DNA of 10,468 nt, from contig SLGR01000036.1 in assembly GCA_007136585.1 (NCBI GenBank), positions 1 through 10,468 of the forward strand, in the 5' to 3' direction. The first letter of the stretch is position 1, and each line of letters opens with the position of its first letter. Made by a program: the position numbers and the translations under genes. Source of the stretch: Candidatus Sumerlaeota bacterium (GTDB lineage: Bacteria > CG03 > SLGR01). This document shows, in pieces, positions 1-9,800 of the stretch. The notes below the pieces were generated by a model. The model made no database searches. It had not been told where the DNA came from and saw only the letters and a list, made by a program, of their open reading frames with translations.

Positions 1-23
1 ATCCTGATAATCTCCTGTCTCAT
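1..23 (-). CDS. Start of a leftward gene, truncated by the window edge
   Basis: An ATG on the minus strand at 23-21 is preceded by a near-perfect Shine-Dalgarno sequence (AAAGGAGGT, plus-strand 31-39) with a 7-nt spacer. Only seven codons are visible, reading MRQEIIR. The ribosome binding site makes this a credible gene start even though almost nothing of the protein is seen. The direct repeats just upstream resemble the multiple terminal repeats of IS21-family elements, so an IstA-type transposase is my leading guess. IstA proteins often begin with a short stretch of this character before a helix-turn-helix. Seven residues cannot establish that, and any other divergent gene would fit equally well. 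Confidence 0.6.
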
Positions 24-30
24 TTGTATT

Positions 31-39
31 ACCTCCTTT
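31..39 (-). promoter_or_regulatory. Strong Shine-Dalgarno site for the leftward gene
   Basis: Read on the minus strand, AAAGGAGGT is an almost full complement of the 16S rRNA 3' end. It sits 7 nt before the ATG at 23-21. It is clearly stronger than the site in front of the rightward HAD gene. Confidence 0.75.
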
Positions 40-66
40 GCTATGAATCATAACAAAAAAGGCAAA

Positions 67-114
67 ACCGGAAATTTCTACTTTGCTCATACCGGAAATT
101 ATCATTTTGCGCTT
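67..114. repeat. Two imperfect tandem direct repeats, 24-bp period
   Basis: The units at 67-90 and 91-114 both start ACCGGAAATT and share a TTTGC core near their ends. The 10-bp head is identical and most of the rest matches. The spacing is exactly 24 bp. They lie between the divergent gene starts at 23 and 197, so they could be transposase binding sites at an element end or a pair of operator sites. Confidence 0.7.
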
Positions 115-123
115 ACAGGGGGG

Positions 124-152
124 TTGCGTAAAATATTTAAATTTTATAAATA
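124..152 (+). promoter_or_regulatory. Candidate promoter for the HAD gene
   Basis: TTGCGT at 124-129 is a partial -35 match. An AT-rich run follows, with TATAAA at 145-150 (spacer 15, short) or TAAATA at 147-152 (spacer 17). Transcription would then start near 157-160 and leave a leader of about 40 nt before the ATG at 197. The match is weak, and the phylum's promoter consensus is unknown to me. Confidence 0.3.
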
Positions 153-181
153 ACCCATTAACCGCAGATTTTTTCCGAGCA

Positions 182-190
182 GAGAGAGGT
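182..190 (+). promoter_or_regulatory. Ribosome binding site of the HAD gene
   Basis: GAGAGAGGT ends 6 nt before the ATG at 197 and supports that start. It is a moderate rather than perfect Shine-Dalgarno match. Confidence 0.6.
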
Positions 191-196
191 AATTAA

Positions 197-841
197 ATGA
201 CAGAAGCTGTTATATTTGATCTTGACGGGATAGTAGTAGATACCGTGCCCCTGCATTACAGGGCCTGGAAACGTATGTTCTCCGAGTACGGGAAAGATTT
301 TTCCTTTGAGGATTACAAGGAAAAAGTGGACGGTATACCCCGCCTGGACGGGGCTCGGGCGGTTCTGGATTCATTAAATGAAAAGGAACTTGAGAATGCC
401 GCAGAAAGAAAACAGGTTTATTTCAGGGAACTCCTTGACAGCGGGGATATACCGCAGTACGAATCAACAGTAACTCTCATAAAGAAACTGCGCCGGGAAA
501 ATGTGCCGATAGCCGTTATATCATCAAGCAGGAACTGCTCCCACATACTTAAGAAAATAGGCATCTACCAAATCCTGAACTCTGTAGTTGACGGAAACCG
601 CCGCCTCCCCGGCAAACCCCGGCCGGATATCTTTCTTGCCGCGGCTGAAGAGACCGAAGCGGACCCGGCCGGGTGCGTTGTCTTTGAAGACGCTCTTCTC
701 GGAGTGGAATCCGCTAAATCCGCCGGGATGTTCGTAATAGGTGTAGACAGGTACGGGGATCCAAAACGACTTAAAGGAGCGGACCTTACAATAAGCGATG
801 CCTCTGAGATATCCCTTGAGGAACTTCTCTCACTTGTATGA
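197..841 (+). CDS. HAD-superfamily hydrolase, beta-phosphoglucomutase-like
   Basis: This 214-residue soluble protein has the usual length for the family. Motif I is FDLDG (nucleophile Asp8, acid/base Asp10), motif II is the Ser at 110-111 in VISSS, motif III is Lys140 in GKPRPD, and motif IV is Glu164-Asp165. His20 and Arg49 occupy positions important in beta-phosphoglucomutase (beta-PGM). The cap carries VDG-x-x-R-x-DG (44-52), which I recall from the HAD proteins found with family-65 glycoside phosphorylases. At residue 45 it has Asp where Lactococcus beta-PGM has Lys. Family knowledge suggests isomerisation of beta-glucose-1-phosphate to glucose-6-phosphate, or dephosphorylation of a related sugar phosphate. 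No phosphorylase gene is visible nearby to settle the substrate. The start is supported by the ribosome binding site at 182-190. The gene converges on the giant gene with 17 bp between stop codons and seems to be transcribed alone. Confidence 0.9.
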   Translation: MTEAVIFDLDGIVVDTVPLHYRAWKRMFSEYGKDFSFEDYKEKVDGIPRLDGARAVLDSLNEKELENAAERKQVYFRELLDSGDIPQYESTVTLIKKLRRENVPIAVISSSRNCSHILKKIGIYQILNSVVDGNRRLPGKPRPDIFLAAAEETEADPAGCVVFEDALLGVESAKSAGMFVIGVDRYGDPKRLKGADLTISDASEISLEELLSLV

Positions 842-858
842 GCCCCGCCTTACGGGTA

Positions 859-3800
859 TCAGTTCGCGTAAAGTATATTTGCTATCCTGCCGGGGTTTAT
901 GCCGGCGGTTATGCTCTCACCCGGGTCCCGACCCATTGCGCGCATTATAAACCCGCTGATATTTACAATCCAGGAGAAGCGTATCCCCGGTGAGAGGATA
1001 TCCTCGGCTCTAAGGGCGTCGTAACCGCTATATATCCCTGTCGCTGCAGCAAGAGGGGCAACAGGAAGCGCCATTATGTTAAGGGCCCTTACCAGGTGAG
1101 CCACACCTGAGATATCACCGGAATAACCTTCTATCACATCCTCCGGAGTTAGATACCCGGCTGCTGTAGCGTCAACAATCTTTCTACGCTCACCAAGGAA
1201 CTTTTCCATAATGGTAAGGACACGCCCGGCGATCGCGCCGCGGAAGTAAGCAGGCGCGGAAGCATAACTCCCGGAGCTTATAACTTCATCAAGAGTTGAG
1301 CTTATCTCGCCGGCAGCGGGGAGTTCCCCGGAGAGAAGAATCGGAAGGATATGTTCAAAAAAGACAGGCAGGGCTAAAGCGTCCAGTCCTTCTTCAATAC
1401 CCGCATTTTCAAGTTCTTCAAGATACATCCGCTCTATATCCCCGAAGACCCCGGCCCGGGCCCTGCTCTTTTCGTAAGCCGCTATTACTTTCACCATATC
1501 CGAAAGAAGTTCTCCCCCGCCCGTGCTCAGGGCCATAAGGCCAAGCCGCGTTAGTGTTTCTTCATCCAGTGTAAGAACCCCTGAACCATAGGAGGTTTTC
1601 TCACCCCGGGAGACCCGGATTCCCGATGCCGGGTCCGTAAGCTCAATATCCCTCTCAATGAGCCCGGCAACCCCTTCCATTTCCAGGGCCTTTCGTCTCT
1701 CACCGGAGATATTCCTGTAAAGAGCCGTAAGGTATCTCAGTTCACCCTCGGAGAAGTACTCTTTTAAACCGGGTTCTATCTTGCTCGGAAAGATACTCCC
1801 GGGCTCCAGGTTAACTCTGAGAAGTCCGGGGTCGGAGACAGATACCTCAACCCCCTCCTCCCTCAGAAGCGCGGCGATCTCTTCCGGGTTTTTACGGATA
1901 TCTCCCACCCTCTCTTCAACCAGTGACCATATCCCGCGGGATACGGCGGAGACGGACCTGGAAAACTCCTGTCCCCGCAGCGCGTCAGGAGCAAAGACAA
2001 ACTCGACAGGGATAAGTTCGCCGCCTATCTTTCTTAAAACGGTAAAATTGAGGTCATTTCGTTTTCCCTTCAGGGAAGCCCCGCCGGCGCCTTCAATAAG
2101 GTACCCCCCCTCGCTCAGCATCCCGGAGATTTCCTCAAGGTGAGCAGACCCCTCCTCAGCGCCGTACCAGTTGAGCGTGTTCATAACAAAAATAAGTTTT
2201 ATATTCTGCGGCCTCTCCCCTTCCGGGATTACAAAACCGCTCTCTAACAGTTTAAGGTTATCCCGTCCCCTTATTATCTCCCGGTACGGGTTTATCTCAA
2301 CCCTGTCCTTTCCGTTGTACCCCGGCAGGGAAGCCTGCCGGAACCTCTCCTCAAGTTCGGCTGCCTGCGCAGCGGGTATCTCATCCCGCTCTGTAACCTG
2401 CATCCGCTGTTTGCGGTAACTGACCCTGTCGGTTCTTAGAAGCCGGCCGTCGCTGTCAAAAAAGGCTATACTGCTCTCTGAACCGTCAATCAGGAGCTTC
2501 GCCGCGGGGATAAAACTGTCAACGGCGTAGACGTTCACCCCCTCGCCGGTTTTCTCAGAGATAAGCCTGGCAAAATAGGGAGCCGAGGAACCGAGATCAA
2601 GCACCGAGGCGGGACCCACCAGGGTATCCAGGAGACCTTCGGAATCGGCATATTCGGCGACCCCGGAAAGACGCCCTTCAAACGTAAAGGCAGAAGGTGT
2701 CATCGCGGCCGCGGGAGAGGCCTCCTCTATTACCCAAACTGCCGCCTCAACAGACCTTAGCGGACGCCGTCCTACGGAGGTCTCGTCCGAAAGAAGCAGG
2801 TAATCCACCGACTGCCTTACCGCTCTGGTTATATCCTCAATATTCTCCCTTGAAGGCGAATCGCTCTCAAGCATAGAAGTAAGAAGCCCCGTTGCCACGA
2901 TTACGGGTTTTTCCGCAAGTCGGGTTTTTTCGGCTATAAGTTCCTGTATCTCCCCGACCCTCTCTTCCCCGTAGATAAGGCCCAGGTCGCCCCTTGCTAT
3001 CAGGACCATATCCGAGGCAGCTGTTATCTCATCTAAATTTTCAAGTCCCTCCGACGATTCTATCTTGGATATCAGGAGCGGGCCTTCCCCTTCCCGGACT
3101 CCTATGATATCTCTTACAGCGCGTATATCCTCCGCGGATTCGGCAAAGGGTATAAGGAGAGCGTTTATACCATTTCTCCTGCCGAACTCCAGGTCGCTGA
3201 TATCTTTCTCCGTAAGCCGCTCCGCGCTCAGGGGCCTTATTACAGTCTCGCCGGGGAGTATCCCCGCACGCGGCCTGACAACCCCCGGTGTAAGAACCTC
3301 AAGCTCAACGGTACCATCTCCGGGATCGGCTGCGGTCGCCCGTACTCTCACCGGAGAATGCTCACCGTCAATAATGTAATCTTCTCCCGGAACCGTCTCT
3401 TCCGCAAACCTTTCATAATCCACTGTAAGGGTAATCCCCGGGGCTCCGGAGCGGCTATCTGTCGCGAGTATGATCCGGTCACCCTCCTCAAGGCTAAGCC
3501 TCCCGCCGGGAACCTCAGTCCCTATCCTTACTTTTCTTCCCTGGAGATCCTGCATAACCATAACCCGGCCTTCGAGCCCTTTCTCTTCTGCCAGTGAGTA
3601 GACCATACGGATAAGTCCCGAGGTTTTCTCCAGTTCTGAAGTTGAGGTTATATGAGAGAAGTTTATCCTGAAAGCCCTGACCCCGGCATCAAGCATGGCA
3701 GAAATCGTATCCCTGTCACTGGAAGAGGGGCCCAAGCTTGCCATTACCCCTGGAACCTCCCGTTTCCGGGAAAACCGGCTACGGAGTTCCTCCTCCTCCG

Positions 3801-6800
3801 TTGCCCTACGGGCCTCCGCCAGAATGAATGAATCCTCAAGGGCGCCTCTTACTCCGGAAAGAACAAGTTCATACCCGGTTTCGCTTATAGGTGCCGCTTC
3901 AAAACTCTCGAAAAAGTTCCGGCCTTCAGGGGTGCGGGCATCCATTCTTACCGCTGTTTTCCCGTAAAGAAGCGAGGTCCCTAGCACCGTCTCAAAAAGT
4001 TTTGCCGCAACTCCCTTTACCGACTTTTCTCTTCCCCTGTTCCAGGGCGCGTTCTCCATCCGGTCAATAAAAACGTGGTCCTGCTCTATATCATATGAAA
4101 GGAGCCCCTCTATCCGTCTACTCCCGTCCGGAAGAACGGTACTGAACCTGTAAACCTTTTTCGCCGGGTTTGCAAGGATCTCCGGCCAGCTGAACTTGTA
4201 ATCCTGCCAGGTGCGCTTTACATATAGGGCATCGTCACTTGAAGCAGGTTCTATCACCCAATTTCTGCCGTCGCTGAGGGTGCCGCTTACAATAAGGCTC
4301 TTATCAGCGCTTCCGGAAACTGATCGTTTATCCAGCCGCCCTCCCGACTCTATGTATATTTCTTTAGGAGTTGTTACTACCTCTACTTTCCCTACAGAGA
4401 TACCGCGTTCCGGTTCAGTTATGATTCTGCCCGGCGAATCCGTTCCGGGCAGAATTATATCTCCTGCCGAGAGAAACTGCCTGGAAGAGGGTTCTTCTTC
4501 CTGAAATCTTTCAAGGAAGAAGCTTAAGATATCTGCCGAATCAGTCGGATCCCCTACCAGGAGCGCATTAACCCCGGGAATATCAAGCACCTGGGCATCC
4601 GAGACCCTGAAATCATCTCCCAGGTAAAGCAGGTTTTCAATACTTATTCCCGTGTCCCTTATTAAATTTTCAACAGCTATCCCTTTATCGGATGAACTAA
4701 CCCAGGATACATATATATTGTCGGATTCACGACCGTTAACCTCGCCTTTGAACGGGTCTCTGTCCATAAAAACCGGAAAACCCATTCCCTCCTTCTCCAT
4801 GCGTAGTTTAACCGCCCGGTATATTTCCATATTGATCCCCGGCTGGGGAGCGGAAAACTTGAAAATAACATTACACTCCTCAAGGACTTCTAATTCAAAA
4901 AATCTGTCATCCAGCCCGAACTCCGATGCAGTTTCTCGGTATATCTCTTTTATTTTCTCGGCATACCCTGAGGAAAAAGTAACTGATCGCTCCCTGGATT
5001 TGCTTCTTCCCCTGCTGTTTAACTCGTATACCGAAGCCCCGCTTAGAGAGTAGACCCATATACTCTTTCCGGGGGGTAGTTCAGAGATAAGATCCGCCCC
5101 GCCGTCAGCTCCCCGCAGGTGCCCCTCTATCCTGTCGATATCCCCGGCGGTTACAATCACCGCTTCCCGTCCGGTTTCAATAACTTCTCTTATCAGGCGG
5201 TGTATACCCAGGCTTAAATCCATATCCGAGCGGTTTTCAGCCAGGGTTCCGTCATAATCAAAAACTAAGGTTCTGATCCCGTCAAACTCGCCTTCTTCTA
5301 TTAATTCTTTTACTTCGCCGGGTATAAGCGGCTGCGCGGAAGTATCCTCCGGAGCGGTGAAAGGGGCAAAATCCCCCCTGCCTGTAATACGGGAAACCGC
5401 GGCATCAAGAATCGATAGCCCCATATAGACCGAGCCTGCTATTATACCGGGCAGTGATCCCAGTAAAAGCGCGCCCAGGGAAAAAGCGGCGGCTCCAATA
5501 AGGAAAGTCGCAGCTACCCCGGCGTACCTTACAGCCGGCGGACCCCTTATCTCTGTCCTGCCTGTTATAAGGTCCGCGGGTTTTATCTCGCCCTTTTCTC
5601 CCGATATCCTTGAGGCCGCCCAGTGCGCAATCTCGTGGGCGGGGGTATAAAGAGAAAGAAAGAGCGGTATCCGCAGCACCCAGTTTGCACGGGAAGCTTT
5701 TCCTTCAAAAAGGTTCGCAAGCATGGACCTCATCCCGGGATCTCTCTCTTTATCCCTCTTAAGCTCCCTTGCTGTAAGGTACTGGGCTATGACCGCCATA
5801 CCAAGAGCCGTAACATCCGTAACGGTATGAACGCCGTCGGCAAAGAGCGAAACCGAGTTTGTCAGATACCCTACTATAAGCTGCACTACCATTGTAAATG
5901 AGGTAAGGCCCAGAACTGCCAGAAGCGCTTTCATACTGCCGGTTCCGTGGACGTGGCCGAACTCGAAACCGTCTTCACTCTGCCCGCATCCTTTATCATG
6001 AGTGTGACCATCGTGGTGATCGTGATGTTCGTGATGATGGGAGTCCTCCGCCGCGGGGGCTATAGCGGTATGAGGCTCCCGCGCGCGTTTTAAGGCCTCC
6101 AGCGAGCGTTTTATCTGCCCTGCGGCGCTACGCGCTACCAGGACGGATATAATCAGGCCTATTACCGGATCGGCAAGGGTCCACCCCAGGGTCAGTATAA
6201 GTACCCCGGCAACTATAACCCCGGCAGAGCTCAGGGCATCGCTTAATACGTGAAGGTATGCCCCCCGCATATTTATATCATCCCTGGAACCGGAATGAAG
6301 GATCTTTGCCCCTATAAGGTTAGCCACAAGTCCCCAGGCCGCGGCTATAAGCATCCCGACCCCCGCAACCTCGTGCGAGTCCCCGAAAAAGGCGGAGACC
6401 GATTCCTTTAATATGAATGCGGATGTAAGAGAGAGGAGTAATCCGTTGGCCAGGGCTGACCAGTACTTGTAAACAGGGGGCTTTTTATGCTCATGGCCGG
6501 GCGCTGGAGTATCCTCGTGAGTTCCGGAGACCCATCCGGATTCCCTTCTGAGGTAATCAAGTGATGTTGATCCGATTTCCGAAAAAGGATGAGTTTCAGC
6601 CTGCAGGCTGAGATTCTCCCGCTCCTTTACCCTGACAACCTCCTGCCTCCCATGCGCGCGGGCCAGGGCCCGATTAAGCGCGGAGGAGTTATCCGCCCCC
6701 TCAGTGTAATCTTCAGTAAGCGCGGCGGTGAATTCCTCATCAAAGAAACCAAAGACAAACTCCATATACTCGCTGCTCAGCCCCGCCTTATCCCGGAGGT

Positions 6801-9800
6801 TGTTAATTTCCATGCCTATCAGGGAAAGAGCTTCACCTATCTCAGGGGATGTGTAGGCCCCGGACTCTATCTCCTCCAGTATTCTGAGTATCTCAGCTTT
6901 GGACTCCCGCTCCTGACGAAACTGCGCAAGCTGTTTCATTATGAGATCACGCGGTGAGGCCGAATCAAATAGAACCGCTGTCCTTTTTCTGGCAAATGCG
7001 GGGAGTATCCCAACCTCGCCCGGATATGCAAACCCAAGCGAGACTGCATCATCCGCCCAACGCCGGTCCGTATCAGTTTCAAAGAAGGAAAGAGCGACCT
7101 GTGAAAACTCATGCAGAGCGTTCTCCCCGTAGGCGGAGCCGCCCATCCTGCCAAGTTTATCCCTTGCGTACTCGCCCCCTTTATCAGAGTAGTGAAGAAG
7201 GGCTGTTGTCAGAGCGTGAGTAAGATAAGAGGCGTCTAACGAATCATACTCGGCCGAACCCCTCCACGCGCTCAGCATATTTGAGAATCCTGACGGGATA
7301 ACCTCCCCCGTATCAAGAACCCAGAAGCCTAAATTCTCAATAATCCCGCAGAGTTCCTCACCGCTTAACTTAAATCCCAGTTCCTCAAATTCTCTCTCCG
7401 CTTCGGAGAGGGTGAACTGTTTCTTTACCTTTAACCTGCGTTCATCCAGCTTCCCGGCAAGACTTCTCATCCCGGGAGTGATACCCCTTCCCTCGTACTC
7501 CAGAATTTTATCGGAAGTCTGTATTAAGACGGCATTAAGGTTATTCATAAGAAGAGCCTCAGCCGCAAGTAAAGCCCTTTCATCGGGGTCAAGGCCTTCA
7601 AGAACTCTCCTGGCTGATACGTAGTCTCCTGAAAGCATATGGCGTCTCAGGCGAAACAGGTCTCTGCGCTCTTTGTACTGTCTGATAAACGCGCCGAGAT
7701 CATAACTTTCGGCAGCATCAACGTAAAAGAGATCAGAGGCAAGAACCCGTGCTATTACCGGAACCTCCTCCGGGTTCAGCTCCGGGAGTTCTTTGAGAAG
7801 AGCATCTTTAAGGGTGGGGAGAACTTCCCGGAATATGAACTCCGAGTATTCGCCCGACTCACGGGCCAGGGCGCCCAGCTCTTTTCCCAGAGCCTTAAGT
7901 TTCTCCCTTGTAAGTTTTGTATCCTCCGCGTCAGTAAAGACTCCCTGAAGCAGGGAAAACCCGTAGAGAACCTCTTCGGCATACTCCTCCCCGGCATTGT
8001 TTATAATCTCAAGGAGCTCCCCGCCAAAATACCGCAGCCGCGCGGAGCTAAGCGAGGGGTTTCTCTTAACCCAAACAACCCCGCTTAAGGAGGAAAGAGC
8101 GTCCCGGAACAGGAAAGCCGAGGCCGGGCCGGCCTCCAGGGCAAGCTCTTTAAAGGTTTCCCAGTGGGTCTTAATAAAATCAACGCCGTAAGCCTTCTTC
8201 AAGGCACCAAACCCCTCCGGAGACAGAATATTTGAATTGTTTCCGGCCCGCCGGACCATAAGAGCCAGGTCATTTCCAAACTTAAGAAGGTTCTGAGCGG
8301 TCTTTTCTTTATCGCCTTCCACTTGTATAAGCTGCTTTAAAATGGAAAGAGCCTCAAAGAACGGGGCGCTGTCTCCGGATTCCGTGCCAAGTTTCACCAG
8401 TTCATCCCAGTAATCTTTTACAAACTCCGCGCCGAAACCCTTTTTAAGAGCGGGAATACTCCTTGCTCCCAGATACCATGAATGAGTATCCTTCATCAGC
8501 AGATCCAGGTCAGCGGTGAATTTTCTGATATTACCGGTGATTTCTTCAATATTTTCCCCGGCCGTTACCTCCTCCTTAAGGGCCGGCAACCCGTGTTTGA
8601 AAAGGTAAAACGCGTTTCCGTCAGATTCAGCCGCTGCCGAGACCAGGGTTTTCCAGTGGGTCCTGAAAAAATCCAACCCGAACTCTTCAACCATAGCAGG
8701 GAGAGCCCTTTTAAGAAAAGCGCCGGACTGAGCTTCCGTAATCTCTAAAATTCGCAGAAACTCCGAGCTGATATCCGATGAGAGAAGAAGTTCCCTTACC
8801 TCCGGAGTAAGCTCATCTAAGGAAACTCCGGAAAGTTCCTGTACCTTATCAAGGTATATATCCCGGATATTATCTTCAAGGATCGATTTCTCCGTTAGCG
8901 CGGTTTCAAGGGCGGTTTCAGGATCAGCCTGCCAACTGGAAAATAATCCCGATTCCCTTTCTTCATAGGAAAGAGTCTCAAAAACCTCAAGTGAAACATT
9001 AAGGGCTTCAATGGAATCCTCCAATAGAGACCAGCGCTTCAGCTCATCGGGCTCAAGGCCGCTCATTAGAAGCAGAGTATATCCCATACCCATAAAGGCC
9101 TCACAGTTTAACACGTCTCCTGTTATTTTCTCTCTACGGGTGAATTTTTCATAAGCCTTAAAAGACTCCTCTAGAAGCTTATATTTACTCCGGTTATCCG
9201 TCTCTTCAAGGTATTTTTCAAAAAGATTATCACCCAGTTCAAAGTACCCGATATCATCATATCCTGCCTCAATGGACCTGTGATAACCCTCTATAACAGC
9301 ATCAACCCATTTATCCCGCTCCCGGGGTGTATCCGCTAACATGTGCAGCGCATCTAAAATACGGATCATTAAGTTATACGTTACAAGCCAGTATCCGTGC
9401 AACGAAATTGCTTTTTCAACTTTCTCCAAGGCTCTGAACAGAAGCTCCCTCTCTTCTTCTATATCAGATGCAAATTTACTCCCATAAAGCAACACCTCTG
9501 CTGTATTGGAGTGATAGCACGCGTTACTTACATCAAGAGCGCAGGCTCGTTCAGATAATGTAAGAACCAGGTCATATAATTCCCACAAATTCTCATGATC
9601 CTGCTTGAATAGTATTACAGATAGCGCAGCCGCCAGATTGGTATTCAGAGAAGCCAATAATCCCTCCGCCGGTCTTGATACACTAAGAACCCGGGTCCTG
9701 TTAATCCCGGGTTCTTGCGGCTCTTTAAATTTTAAGGCAATACCTTTTTCTTGTCTGAAAGCCTCGCTTATGTAGCCTTCGTGTATAGCATCAAGAGAAC

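Larger units (their letters stand above)
1..117 (-). mobile_element. Possible terminal segment of an IS21-family insertion sequence
   Basis: Read leftward from base 117, the sequence begins TGTAAG. It then carries two copies of a roughly 22-bp unit (112-91 and 88-67), a short leader, a strong ribosome binding site and a start codon at 23. IS21-family elements typically end in 5'-TG, carry several repeats near each end as transposase sites, and start istA a short distance inside. The arrangement fits, but the transposase body and the other end lie outside the window, so this is an architectural match only. The six G residues at 118-123 would be flanking DNA. The alternative is a promoter region with a tandem operator. 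Confidence 0.45.

Noticed and set aside
842-858. Bidirectional terminator between the convergent genes
   Set aside because: Only a 4-bp CCCG/CGGG stem with a 5-nt loop can form around 844-856 and no T-run is present, so I do not call a terminator.
1930-1943. 14-bp perfect palindrome TATCCCGCGGGATA
   Set aside because: It is coding sequence within the giant gene with no loop and no regulatory context. Palindromes of this size occur elsewhere in the window from CCCG/CGGG-rich codons.
5996-6045. Short tandem-like repeats (GTGATG-type)
   Set aside because: They are the codons of the His-rich loop (CAC/CAT runs), not a DNA-level repeat or CRISPR unit.
6589-6957. Plus-strand ORFs inside the giant gene, for example here and at 7639-8088
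   Set aside because: They are antisense shadows of a conserved coding frame, with no ribosome binding site or recognisable protein family.
8120-8136. 17-nt GC-rich palindrome (8-1-8)
   Set aside because: It lies over Ala-Gly-Pro-Ala codons in the repeat region, and the 1-nt centre cannot form a full hairpin. Codon composition explains it.
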